From an uncultured Phocaeicola sp. (lineage in GTDB: Bacteria > Bacteroidota > Bacteroidia > Bacteroidales > Bacteroidaceae), in the NCBI GenBank assembly GCA_948579315.1, contig CAPAOL010000008.1:1-64000 (forward strand): a DNA stretch of 64,000 nt. The letters are read 5' to 3'. A program made the translations under genes and the position numbers. The notes below the pieces were generated by a model. That model was not told the DNA's origin. It ran no database searches and worked only from the letters and a program-made list of their open reading frames with translations. This document shows, in pieces, positions 51,237 through 59,980 of the stretch; position 1 is the first letter of the stretch; the number at the start of each line of letters is the position of its first letter.

Positions 51237-52868
51237 TTAAATATTTTGTAGATAGTCTGTCAAGTCATCCTCCGAAGATAAGTTTAGAGATTTACGTAAA
51301 CGATATCGATTCATGTTGATTGTTTTGGGAACATTTCCTGTGAGCATTGAGATTTCTTTGGTAGATAGATTTACCCGTAATAAAGTGGCTAGATATTTTT
51401 CTCCTTGTGTTAAATTGGGATGCCGTTCGGATAGCCGTTGAAGGAACTCCTGGTTCTTTTCTTCGACATTCATCAGCAAGGTGCTGTTCGTTTTATCTCC
51501 ATTCTGATATTGGCTGATGAAAGCATTGACTTTCTTCAGATGAGGAATCAATGCCTGTTGGTCCATCTTATATCCTTGCTTTATCATTTCTCTGATTTTC
51601 TCCAGCAATTCATTACGGCTATGCAGGAATACAGCAAAACTGGTAGCTTCCTGACGACTGTTGTATAATGCGCTTTGTACAGATTTTAATTCGAGTTCTT
51701 GCTGTCGTACTTTAAGTTCTGCCAATTCGTGTTCCGATTGCTCCAGATTATAGCGGGTAACCATTAACTGCATATTCTTTTTGCGTTTATACCATTGGTA
51801 TAGAAATATACTGAGTACTATCAATGAGATGAATATGATTACTAGTACAAACAGGTTCCGTTTCAGCAGTTCTATTTCATAAGCTTGCTCTCTTAGTTCT
51901 GCTTTCCTTTGTTGGTTTTGATATTGTTTATGGGAAATTTCCTGTTCTACGATGCGTAATTTACTTCCACTTTGCAATTCTTTGCTAAGGGTATATAGTT
52001 GCATCAGGCATTTATAAGCGTTTTTATGGTCTCCAAGGGCATCGTATACCCAAGATAAATATTCGTAATTATCACAAATCAGTTCTTTGGCACTGATGGA
52101 AGAAGCGACCTCGTATGCTCTTTGTAAAGCCATCAAGGCATTGTTGTATTGCTTTGCATAGAAGTATTGTTTTCCCATATTGTTATAGTTTTCCCCTAAT
52201 GACCATTGAGAATTCAAGTTCTTGTTGATGATAATGGCCTCATTAATTAAACTTAGCTTTTCATTAAAATCACCCTCATATAAACATAGATTATTCAAAT
52301 TGGCGGATATCCCTCTTAAATTTTTCTGACTGCGGTTTATTATAAGGGCTTGTTTGAGGAATTGTTCAGCTGTGTTGAACTCATTCATGGAATAATGGAT
52401 GATGCCACGATCATTGTAGCATAGTGCGATTGAAATGGAATCTCCGATGGATTTAAAGATTGAGATGGCTTTCTCATTCATTTCGATCGCTTTGTTATAG
52501 TCGGTCAGTTTACAATAGAGTGCTCCTATCAGTGCGTAAATTTGTCCGTTCAGCTCTTTATTGGCAGGAGTTGCATACTCCAATGCGTCATATAGATTTT
52601 TGATGCTCACATCAAAATTGCCTAATAGCTTTTCTGCCTGACTGTAATAGAACATTGCTTCGGCTTTTTGATCATTTAGCCTTTCTTCAGGAAATAATTC
52701 AATTACCTTGGCAGCATAGTAACTGGCCTGCTTCGGATTATTGTATAAGGCTTCAACCGACTTTTTAATCAGTGCCTCGGCTTCTTGTTGTTTATTACGG
52801 GCATTAGCCCATGAGAGATTCAGCAGGCAAAGGAGAATATATACAAGTAGGTTGTTTTTCATAATCAA
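51237..52868 (-). CDS. TPR-TM-HTH regulator of the PUL
   Basis: This 543-residue protein has a signal-anchor N-terminus, about seven TPR units (residues ~25-310, e.g. YNKAIEMNEKAISIFKSIGD, FNTAEQFLKQALIINRSQ), one TM segment (about 337-360), a coiled coil (about 370-405), and a C-terminal LuxR-like winged HTH (about 480-540, LTQGEKYLATLLRVNLSTKEISML). Periplasmic TPR plus cytoplasmic DNA-binding layouts occur as one-protein membrane regulators in Bacteroidetes. It is upstream of SusC on the same strand and is probably its regulator. The signal sensed is unknown. Confidence 0.8.
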   Translation of the reverse strand: MIMKNNLLVYILLCLLNLSWANARNKQQEAEALIKKSVEALYNNPKQASYYAAKVIELFPEERLNDQKAEAMFYYSQAEKLLGNFDVSIKNLYDALEYATPANKELNGQIYALIGALYCKLTDYNKAIEMNEKAISIFKSIGDSISIALCYNDRGIIHYSMNEFNTAEQFLKQALIINRSQKNLRGISANLNNLCLYEGDFNEKLSLINEAIIINKNLNSQWSLGENYNNMGKQYFYAKQYNNALMALQRAYEVASSISAKELICDNYEYLSWVYDALGDHKNAYKCLMQLYTLSKELQSGSKLRIVEQEISHKQYQNQQRKAELREQAYEIELLKRNLFVLVIIFISLIVLSIFLYQWYKRKKNMQLMVTRYNLEQSEHELAELKVRQQELELKSVQSALYNSRQEATSFAVFLHSRNELLEKIREMIKQGYKMDQQALIPHLKKVNAFISQYQNGDKTNSTLLMNVEEKNQEFLQRLSERHPNLTQGEKYLATLLRVNLSTKEISMLTGNVPKTINMNRYRLRKSLNLSSEDDLTDYLQNI

Positions 52869-52879
52869 GCGTATTTTTG

Positions 52880-52941
52880 CAAAAATAGTGATTTTCTTTG
52901 TAAAAAGACACTCTTGTTTCTCTTTTAAAAGAATATCTTTG
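52880..52941. promoter_or_regulatory. Divergent promoters for the PUL regulator and rnhB
   Basis: On the minus strand TATTTTTG (52880-52887) lies just before the regulator start. On the plus strand TATCTTTG (52934-52941) lies 23 bp before the rnhB ATG, with TTG at 52914-52916 as a possible -33 element (17-bp spacer). Confidence 0.5.
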
Positions 52942-52963
52942 CAAGCAACAATAAAGATGAGCT

Positions 52964-53569
52964 ATGTTATTACCTTATTTGAATAAAGATCTGATAGAGG
53001 CCGGTTGTGATGAGGCGGGCAGGGGATGTCTGGCAGGATCTGTATATGCAGCAGCTGTTATTTTACCTGTAGATTTTAAGAATGAATTGCTGAATGATTC
53101 CAAGCAACTGACGGAGCATCAGCGTTATGCGCTGCGAGAGATTGTGGAAAGAGAAGCATTGGCATGGGCTGTAGGTGTAGTGACTCCTGAAGAGATAGAC
53201 GAGATAAATATCCTTAATGCGTCTTTTCTGGCAATGCATCGTGCTGTGGATCAATTGAAAATTCGTCCCCAACATTTGTTGATTGATGGGAATCGTTTTA
53301 AAAAGTATCAGGATTTGCCGCATACTACTGTGGTAAAAGGAGATGGAAAATATCTTTCTATTGCCGCTGCATCTATTCTGGCGAAAACCTATCGTGATGA
53401 TTATATGAATGAACTGCATAAAGAATATCCTTTTTATGATTGGAATAGTAATAAAGGTTATCCTACTAAAAAGCATCGTGCGGCTATCCGTGAACATGGA
53501 ACAACGCCATATCATCGGATGACTTTTAATTTGTTGGGAACAGATCCCCAATTAGAGATTCCTTTCTAA
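52964..53569 (+). CDS. rnhB: Ribonuclease HII
   Basis: This 201-residue enzyme removes ribonucleotides and RNA-DNA hybrids from DNA. The catalytic GCDEAGRG motif gives D16 and E17. Further acidic residues are in LLIDGNRF and TYRDDYM, and the SKQLTEHQR and YPTKKHRAAIREHG blocks are typical of HII. Length is normal. It stands alone between the PUL regulator and the convergent fucP. Confidence 0.96.
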   Translation: MLLPYLNKDLIEAGCDEAGRGCLAGSVYAAAVILPVDFKNELLNDSKQLTEHQRYALREIVEREALAWAVGVVTPEEIDEINILNASFLAMHRAVDQLKIRPQHLLIDGNRFKKYQDLPHTTVVKGDGKYLSIAAASILAKTYRDDYMNELHKEYPFYDWNSNKGYPTKKHRAAIREHGTTPYHRMTFNLLGTDPQLEIPF

Positions 53570-53635
53570 TTTGAAGAATATATAGGAGGATGGGATAACT
53601 TCTTTACATTTCATTCTACTTGGTTGAAAATAAAG

Positions 53636-53678
53636 CGAAGAATCTGTTTGATTCATATGAGTCGTAACAGATTCTTCG
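53636..53678. terminator. Bidirectional hairpin between rnhB and fucP (REP-like copy 2)
   Basis: CGAAGAATCTGTT at 53636-53648 pairs perfectly with AACAGATTCTTCG at 53666-53678, with Ts following. The stem shares the GAAGAATCTG core of the repeat at 33848-33936. Confidence 0.75.
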
Positions 53679-53711
53679 TTTCACTTTTTTACAATGGTCT
53701 TATTCAGCATA

Positions 53712-55025
53712 TCAATATTTTCCCCGTTGATAAGAGCGATGTCCATAAATCGTGATTACCACAAAACAGATAAATGGCAGGATAAATGAAACATTTACGG
53801 CTGGCATATTCCAAATGGTATTCATATCAATAATACTTGCTTGTAAAGGAGGAAGTACGGAACCTCCTAAAATAGCCATAATCAGGCCAGCTGCTCCAAA
53901 CTTTGCATCATCTCCCAATCCGGTAAGCGCTATGCCATAGATCGTGGGGAACATTAATGACATACAGGCTGAAACAGCTACCAGGCAGTACATACCCCAG
54001 ATATCCTGGAAGAAGATGACTCCGGCGGTGAAGCAGCAACCCGCAATGGCAAGTATGGCCAATAATTTACCTGGATTGAGGTAGCGCAAGATGAAGGTAC
54101 AGATAAAACGGCTGATACAGAAAATAACCATCGCAATGATATTATATTCTTGTGATAGTACTTCGGCAGCTTTCTCCTCCATACCTTGTGACATGAACAG
54201 GCGTGTGCCGTATTGGATAATGAAGGTCCAACACATAATCTGCGCACCTACATAGAAGAATTGTGCCACCACTCCTTCGCGGTAATGATGGATGGAGAAG
54301 ATACGCTTCAGTGTGGGACCGAAATTGATACTGTGAGACTGGTCACCATTTTTGGGCATTTGGGTAAAACGTATCACTAGAAGCATAACTAATATGACTA
54401 TTCCGATAGTGAGATAAGGAGCGATCAGTACGGACAGGTCCGCATCTCTTACCATTGCAAATTCTGCCGGGTTTAGTTGGGCTCGTTCTGCCGTATCCAT
54501 CGGATTTAGTTTCGCCTGGATAAAGTTCATGGCTACATACATTCCCAGTAAAGAACCCATAGGGTTAAACGATTGTGCCAGATTGAGACGTCGGGTAGCG
54601 GTAGCTTCTGTTCCCATGGACAAGATGTAAGGGTTGGAACTGGTTTCGAGGAAGGAGAGTCCGCAGGTCAGAATAAAATAAGCTAATAAGAACGGATAGT
54701 AGCTGCCTGTCATTTTAGCGGGAAAGAATAATAAGGCTCCTACGGCATAAAGTCCCAATCCCAGCAGGATACCGGCTTTATAAGAGTATTTACGGATAAA
54801 CATAGCTGCCGGAAAAGCCATGGCGAAATATCCGCCATAGAAGGCAACTTGCACCAATGCGCCATCGGTGACACTCATCCGGAAGATTTTAGAGAATGCT
54901 TTTACCATCGGATTGGTGATATCATTGGCGAATCCCCAGAGGGCGAAGCAGCAGGTGACTAATATAAACGGTAGTACGTAACTGACTCCATCTTTGTGCA
55001 GGATGGGTTGATCTGTATCTTTCAT
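53712..55025 (-). CDS. fucP: L-fucose:H+ symporter
   Basis: This 437-residue MFS permease has twelve TM segments. FucP blocks include FALWGFANDITNPMVKAFSKIF, GAYFAMAFPAA-like GGYFAMAFPAAMFIRK, SFLETSSNPYILSMG and RRLNLAQSFNPMGSLLGMYVA. It brings L-fucose across the inner membrane with protons. It lies downstream of fucI with a 112-bp gap holding an AT-rich inverted repeat, in the order regulator-fucI-fucP. Confidence 0.93.
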   Translation of the reverse strand: MKDTDQPILHKDGVSYVLPFILVTCCFALWGFANDITNPMVKAFSKIFRMSVTDGALVQVAFYGGYFAMAFPAAMFIRKYSYKAGILLGLGLYAVGALLFFPAKMTGSYYPFLLAYFILTCGLSFLETSSNPYILSMGTEATATRRLNLAQSFNPMGSLLGMYVAMNFIQAKLNPMDTAERAQLNPAEFAMVRDADLSVLIAPYLTIGIVILVMLLVIRFTQMPKNGDQSHSINFGPTLKRIFSIHHYREGVVAQFFYVGAQIMCWTFIIQYGTRLFMSQGMEEKAAEVLSQEYNIIAMVIFCISRFICTFILRYLNPGKLLAILAIAGCCFTAGVIFFQDIWGMYCLVAVSACMSLMFPTIYGIALTGLGDDAKFGAAGLIMAILGGSVLPPLQASIIDMNTIWNMPAVNVSFILPFICFVVITIYGHRSYQRGKY

Positions 55026-55027
55026 TT

Positions 55028-55137
55028 CTTAAATTAAAGATTGAGAATTAAAAATTAAGAAATGAGAATTGAAAACAAAAAAAGGATAGGCATATGACCC
55101 TTTCTCAATTTTTAATTTTCAATTCTCAATTTATTAA
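55028..55137. repeat. AT-rich GAATTAAAAATTAAG-type intergenic repeat between fucI and fucP
   Basis: ATTGAGAATTAAAAATTAAG-like sequence near 55042 is mirrored by CTCAATTTTTAATTTTCAAT near 55104, giving a long imperfect hairpin. A related motif (GAGAATTAAAAATTAAAA) occurs at about 8052-8070. Confidence 0.6.
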
Positions 55138-56913
55138 CTATTTGTAAATAGGTCCATAAGTTGAGCAAGCTCTGTAGTCGGAACCTTCCTTATCCATACC
55201 GAAGGCATTCCATGATGCCGGGCGGAAAATCTTGTCGTCTTCTACATTATGCATACAAACAGGAATACGTAGCATAGATGCCAGAGTTATTAAATCCTGT
55301 CCGATGTGTCCATAGCTGATGGCGCCGTGGTTGGCTCCCCAGTTGTTCATTACCGAATAGACATCACGGAATGCAGGTTTGTCGCATAGGCGGGGTACAA
55401 ACCAAGTAGTAGGCCATGTGGGATCTGTACGCATGTTCAGTACCTGATGGATTTCCGGATCAATATCTACTGTCCAGCCTTCTGCCAGTTGCAATACTGG
55501 ACCTAAGCCTTTTACCAGATTAAGACGCATCATGGTGACAGGCATACCGCCTTTAGACAAGAAATTGGAAGAGAAACCGCCTCCACGGAAATAGTCGCGA
55601 TCTGCCGGATACCAGGTTGTAGCTTTCAGACAAGCTTCGACATCGGCTTCAGTCATTTCCCAGTTGGGCTTCATGCAGGGCTCTCCCGCTTCATTATGGC
55701 TCTCACCGGTAGCGTCCAGAGTGGTTGCACCAGAGTTGATAAGATGGATGATACCGTTTTTAGCCATTCCGGTAAGTTCTTTGCCGGTGACACGTTTTAC
55801 CGCTTCGGGACTCCAGTAAGTACGGATGTCGGAGAACATCTGTCCACAGCCACTCAGCAGGTGACCGAATAACATGGCAACACCATTGCAAGCATCATTT
55901 TCGGTAGCCAGAACGTATGCTTCGCGAATGCCGTTCCAGTCGAAAGTGGTGTTGAGCAGTGCTTCACTGAAGTCACCGTTTGGTTTCCAGTCAGTCCATT
56001 GGCGTTGCCCCTGGAAGCCGGCTGCGATGGCATTATGGCCGATAGCTTCTTCTTTGAATCCCATTTCAAGCAATTTCGGGTTGCCGACCATCAAGTCACG
56101 CATGATGATAGTCATTTTTACAATAAATTCCCAGTCGGCATCCTTCTCTTCACGGGTTTTGCGCTTTTCGGGACGGTTCTTAAAGTCTTCCCCTTCGTTG
56201 GGCTTGCAATATTTTTCAGTCCAGGCCATTGCCTTGGCATATTCTTCATGGTCATAGATTCCTTCTTCCATACGGCGCAGGATCTCAGTTTCGTCCACGC
56301 TTTCATTACGTATTCCCAGATATTCCTGGAAAAAGTCAGGATCGACAATAGAGCCGGCGATACCCATGCAGACACTACCGAAAGAAAGATAGCTTTTTCC
56401 GCGCATATTGGCTACAGCCATGGCGGCACGGGCGAAACGCAATAGCTTTTCTGCTACATCGGCCGGAATCGTGTTGTCATCCAAATCTTGTACATCGTGT
56501 CCGTAAATACCGAATGCAGGCAGCCCTTTCTGTGCGTGTCCGGCTAATACGGCAGCCAGATAAACGGCTCCCGGACGCTCTGTGCCGTTGAATCCCCAGA
56601 CTGCTTTCGGCCAGTGCGGGTGCATATCCATTGTTTCGGAGCCATAGCACCAGCAACTGGTTACGGTAATGGTGGCACCTACTCCTTCGCGTTCGAATTT
56701 CTCGGCACAAGCGGCGCTTTCGGCTACACGACCGATGGTGCTGTCTGCTATTACACATTCCACGGGGCTTCCGTCACCGTTTTTCAAGTTGGATGAAATC
56801 AGTTCGGCAACAGCTTTTGCCAGGTTCATAGTTTTGTCTTCAAGGCTTTCGCGGACACCACCCTGGCGGCCGTCGATAGTGGGACGAATCCCGATTTTAG
56901 GATACTTTTTCAT
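55138..56913 (-). CDS. fucI: L-fucose isomerase
   Basis: This protein is about 591 residues long and converts L-fucose to L-fuculose (and D-arabinose to D-ribulose), a Mn-dependent cytoplasmic enzyme. It aligns along its whole length with E. coli FucI: KIGIRPTIDGRQGGVRESLE, WCYGSETMDMHP, GFNGTERPGAVYLAA, GIYGHDVQDLDD, NAIAAGFQGQRQWTDWKPNG, GLGPVLQLAEGW, MLRIPVCMHNVEDDKIFRP. The annotated start is MKKYPK at 56913; the ATG at 56922 would add three residues. It follows the GntR regulator by about 20 bp. No fucA or fucK lies beside it. Confidence 0.97.
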   Translation of the reverse strand: MKKYPKIGIRPTIDGRQGGVRESLEDKTMNLAKAVAELISSNLKNGDGSPVECVIADSTIGRVAESAACAEKFEREGVGATITVTSCWCYGSETMDMHPHWPKAVWGFNGTERPGAVYLAAVLAGHAQKGLPAFGIYGHDVQDLDDNTIPADVAEKLLRFARAAMAVANMRGKSYLSFGSVCMGIAGSIVDPDFFQEYLGIRNESVDETEILRRMEEGIYDHEEYAKAMAWTEKYCKPNEGEDFKNRPEKRKTREEKDADWEFIVKMTIIMRDLMVGNPKLLEMGFKEEAIGHNAIAAGFQGQRQWTDWKPNGDFSEALLNTTFDWNGIREAYVLATENDACNGVAMLFGHLLSGCGQMFSDIRTYWSPEAVKRVTGKELTGMAKNGIIHLINSGATTLDATGESHNEAGEPCMKPNWEMTEADVEACLKATTWYPADRDYFRGGGFSSNFLSKGGMPVTMMRLNLVKGLGPVLQLAEGWTVDIDPEIHQVLNMRTDPTWPTTWFVPRLCDKPAFRDVYSVMNNWGANHGAISYGHIGQDLITLASMLRIPVCMHNVEDDKIFRPASWNAFGMDKEGSDYRACSTYGPIYK

Positions 56914-56934
56914 GATATACATAGGTTTTAGTTG

Positions 56935-57915
56935 TTAAATTGAATTTCTTAAATGGACTTCGGTAGGGAGATAAGTTCTGATTTCCTGTCCGGTTAGTAC
57001 AAATTCTGCGGCTTTCCGCCCCAGCTCTTCCCAGTTGATACTGAGTACCGTAATCCCTTGGTCTATTACCTCGTAGGCAGGAGTGTCATTGTAGGCTATC
57101 AGTCCGAAATCTTCTCCGCATTTCAGCCCGGTTGTCCGGCTTTGCTTGATTATATTGACTACCTCTATCTGACGGATTGCAATGTATACTTCTCCTTTAC
57201 GGACTTGTATCCGGTCTGTATTTTCCACAATGGCTGAATCAATGTGATAATCCTGACAGAAACAATTGAAATACTGACAACTGCTACGGGGGTGTTTGAT
57301 GTCTTCGGGAAATAAAAGTACTAGTCTCTGATATTTTCTCAGATGTTCTTTCAATGCGGCCAATGCATGATAAAAGGAATCGTCAAAATCCTGACATACG
57401 TATGAATAGTCCTTTTTATCGAACTTCCCGAAATCCAACAGCAGCAACTTAGACGAATCTATTTTGTAAAGATGGGGGGATAGTTTCTCATTGTCGAAGT
57501 TCATCACAATGTATTTATTGTATCTGCCTATTGATTCACGTAAGATGGTATTGAAAAGTCGTTCATTATATTGATGAAACAATAAATCTACTTTGTAGTT
57601 GATGGATAGTTTTTTGATAAAACTATTATATAACGAGTATTTAAAGGGAGAATACTCGTCCAGCAGAAGCAGAATGTTTGTAAGCTTGTTGGTAACGTAG
57701 TAACCTTTTCCCGGAGTAGAGTCTATTATTCCCCGGTCTTTTAAATCAATGAATGCTTTGAACACCGTATCCCGCGACACTTGATACTCACGGCTCAGTT
57801 TGTTGATGGACGGTAATGTGCAGTCCGATTTATATTTGCCCATGGAAATCTCCTGACTGAGTAAATCAGCCAGTTGTTTCACTTTAGTGGTCTGCTGTCC
57901 AAAGGTAACTTTCAT
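56935..57915 (-). CDS. GntR family regulator of the fucose genes
   Basis: This 326-residue protein has an N-terminal winged HTH of the GntR type (about 10-75, INKLSREYQVSRDTVFKAFIDLKDRGIIDSTPGKG) and a C-terminal periplasmic-binding-protein-like (LacI-type) effector domain. The latter has FPEDIKHPRSSCQYF, CGEDFGLIAYNDTPAYEVIDQGITVLSI and GRKAAEFVL. This matches the layout of FucR of Bacteroides, a repressor released by a fucose-pathway sugar. Upstream of fucI-fucP on the same strand, it probably controls the set. Confidence 0.88.
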   Translation of the reverse strand: MKVTFGQQTTKVKQLADLLSQEISMGKYKSDCTLPSINKLSREYQVSRDTVFKAFIDLKDRGIIDSTPGKGYYVTNKLTNILLLLDEYSPFKYSLYNSFIKKLSINYKVDLLFHQYNERLFNTILRESIGRYNKYIVMNFDNEKLSPHLYKIDSSKLLLLDFGKFDKKDYSYVCQDFDDSFYHALAALKEHLRKYQRLVLLFPEDIKHPRSSCQYFNCFCQDYHIDSAIVENTDRIQVRKGEVYIAIRQIEVVNIIKQSRTTGLKCGEDFGLIAYNDTPAYEVIDQGITVLSINWEELGRKAAEFVLTGQEIRTYLPTEVHLRNSI

Positions 57916-58127
57916 GAACTGTTTAAGGTTTTACGCGGACAATGCAAACTGTGCTGAACTGTCCCGATGCAAAGGAATGCAATTTATTCATAAACAGCAA
58001 GATGAAAAGGTATGTTTTATAACACAAGATTCGAAGCTTCTATATCGATTTCCGGAAGAATGTGTAGTACGTACTAATCAAATAATATAATTAGAGTATT
58101 TGCCGAAGTATATTAACCGCATTACAG

Positions 58128-58274
58128 AACAAAGGGGGGGAGTCGTGTCTTGCCGGTGCGCCGGATATTGTTTTGCTGGTTTGTGAAATGATTGCCGGGC
58201 GTATGAATGCAAAATTGACTCGGGATATGGAATTTAAAGACGGACTGCATTTTATCATCGAACTTCCTCTATAA
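58128..58274 (+). pseudogene. Tail remnant of a sensor histidine kinase
   Basis: The plus frame ending in TAA at 58274 reads GGESCLAGAPDIVLLVCEMI, then a short stretch to DMEFKDGLHFIIELPL. This is the end of a HATPase_c kinase domain (the ...ICKxIAxxMGGxxxxDxExxxGxxFxFxLPL pattern). About 45 residues remain. The ATP-binding N and G boxes, dimerisation domain and sensor are all missing. It is a relic left upstream of gpmI. The rest of 57916-58127 shows no gene. Confidence 0.4.
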
Positions 58275-58313
58275 AAAATAGGTGAAACATTATTCATTGA
58301 CAGGGCTTTTTTG

Positions 58314-58321
58314 TACCTTTG
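58314..58321 (+). promoter_or_regulatory. -7 element (TACCTTTG) upstream of gpmI
   Basis: TACCTTTG followed by CACC matches the consensus and lies 42 bp before the gpmI ATG. TTG at 58297-58299 is closer than the usual -33 spacing. Confidence 0.55.
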
Positions 58322-58363
58322 CACCCGGAAAAAGCAAGGATAAACTTTAAACAAAATAAGATT

Positions 58364-59878
58364 ATGAGTAAAAAAGCCCTTTTAATGATTCTTGATGGTT
58401 GGGGTATCGGCGATCAAGGTAAAGACGATGTAATCTTTAACACTCCCACTCCTTACTGGGATTCTCTGTTGGCAAACTATCCGCACTCTGAATTGCAGGC
58501 TAGCGGTGAGAACGTTGGTTTGCCCGACGGACAGATGGGTAACTCCGAAGTAGGACACTTGAATATCGGTGCAGGACGTATCGTTTATCAGGATTTGGTA
58601 AAGATTAACCGTGCATGTGCCGACAACAGCATAATGAAGAATCCCGAGATTGTTTCCGCTTTCTCTTACGCAAAGGAAAATGGCAAGAACATCCACTTTA
58701 TGGGATTGACTTCAAACGGTGGTGTACACAGTTCATTCGATCATTTGTTCAAACTTTGCGATATCTCTAAAGAATATGGCATTGAAAATACATTTATCCA
58801 CTGCTTTATGGATGGTCGTGACACAGACCCGAAGAGTGGTAAAGGCTTTATCGAACAACTGACTGCGCACTGTGAAAACTCAGCCGGTAAAATCGCTTCT
58901 ATCGTTGGTCGCTTCTATGCTATGGATCGTGACAAGCGTTGGGAACGTGTGAAAGAAGCATACGACCTGTTGGTTGAAGGTAAAGGAAAGCAAGCCACCG
59001 ATATGGTTCAGGCTATGCAGGAATCATACGATGAAGGTGTTACAGATGAATTCATCAAACCGATCAATAATTCTACCGTAGACGGTACCATCAAAGAAGG
59101 TGATGTGGTTATCTTCTTCAACTACCGTAACGACCGTGCCAAGGAATTGACTGTTGTGCTGACTCAACAGGATATGCCGGAACAAGGTATGCATACTATT
59201 CCGGGCTTGCAGTTTTATTGCATGACTCCGTATGATGCGTCTTTCAAGGGTGTTCATATTCTGTTCGACAAGGAAAATGTTCAAAATACGTTGGGTGAAT
59301 ATCTGGCTGCTAACGGTAAGACTCAGTTACACATTGCAGAAACGGAAAAGTATGCTCACGTAACTTTCTTCTTCAATGGTGGTCGTGAAACTCCGTATGA
59401 TGCCGAAGAGCGTATCTTGGTTCCATCTCCGAAAGTGGCTACTTACGACTTGAAGCCTGAGATGAGTGCTTATGAAGTGAAGGATAAATTGGTAGAAGCC
59501 ATCAAGACCCAGAAATTCGATTTCATTGTCGTGAATTACGCTAATGGTGATATGGTAGGTCATACAGGTATCTATGACGCTATTGAAAAAGCAGTGAAGG
59601 CTATTGACGAGTGCGTGAAAGATACAGTGGAAGCTGCCAAGGCTAATGATTATGAAGTAATCATTATTGCCGACCACGGTAATGCCGACCATGCACTGAA
59701 TGAAGATGGTACACCTAATACGGCTCACTCTTTGAACCCTGTTCCATTTGTATATGTAACAGAGAATAAGAATGCTAAAGTGGAAAATGGTGTATTGGCA
59801 GATGTTGCTCCTTCTATCTTGCACATTTTGGGCATGCCCCAGCCTGCCGACATGACCGGACGGGATTTGATAAAATAA
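58364..59878 (+). CDS. gpmI: 2,3-bisphosphoglycerate-independent phosphoglycerate mutase
   Basis: This 504-residue Mn-dependent glycolytic enzyme interconverts 3- and 2-phosphoglycerate. It has the metal-site Asp in LMILDGWGIG (D11), the phosphoserine nucleophile S61 in MGNSEVGHLNIGAGR, MDGRDTDPKSG, NYRNDRAKEL, and the late metal ligands in NYANGDMVGHTG and IIADHGNADHAL. The further upstream ATG-like start at 58319 lies in the promoter and is rejected. Length is normal for the family. Confidence 0.97.
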   Translation: MSKKALLMILDGWGIGDQGKDDVIFNTPTPYWDSLLANYPHSELQASGENVGLPDGQMGNSEVGHLNIGAGRIVYQDLVKINRACADNSIMKNPEIVSAFSYAKENGKNIHFMGLTSNGGVHSSFDHLFKLCDISKEYGIENTFIHCFMDGRDTDPKSGKGFIEQLTAHCENSAGKIASIVGRFYAMDRDKRWERVKEAYDLLVEGKGKQATDMVQAMQESYDEGVTDEFIKPINNSTVDGTIKEGDVVIFFNYRNDRAKELTVVLTQQDMPEQGMHTIPGLQFYCMTPYDASFKGVHILFDKENVQNTLGEYLAANGKTQLHIAETEKYAHVTFFFNGGRETPYDAEERILVPSPKVATYDLKPEMSAYEVKDKLVEAIKTQKFDFIVVNYANGDMVGHTGIYDAIEKAVKAIDECVKDTVEAAKANDYEVIIIADHGNADHALNEDGTPNTAHSLNPVPFVYVTENKNAKVENGVLADVAPSILHILGMPQPADMTGRDLIK

Positions 59879-59898
59879 TGTAGAAAGTATATTTATTT

Positions 59899-59962
59899 GT
59901 CATTCTGAACAAGGTGAGGAATCTGTAATGAAGCATGGATTCGTCACTTTGTCCGGAATGAC
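59899..59962. repeat. REP-like hairpin repeat, copy 3
   Basis: The outer arms GTCATTCTGAACAAGGTGAG and its near-complement ending TTTGTCCGGAATGAC pair imperfectly over about 25 bp, with GGAATC/GATTC next to the loop. The outer arms match those of the repeat at 33848-33936 (GTCATCCTGAG / TTCAGAATGGC). It lies between gpmI and the DUF3109 gene and may act as a terminator. Confidence 0.7.
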
Positions 59963-59980
59963 ATTTTAATTTAATAAGAG

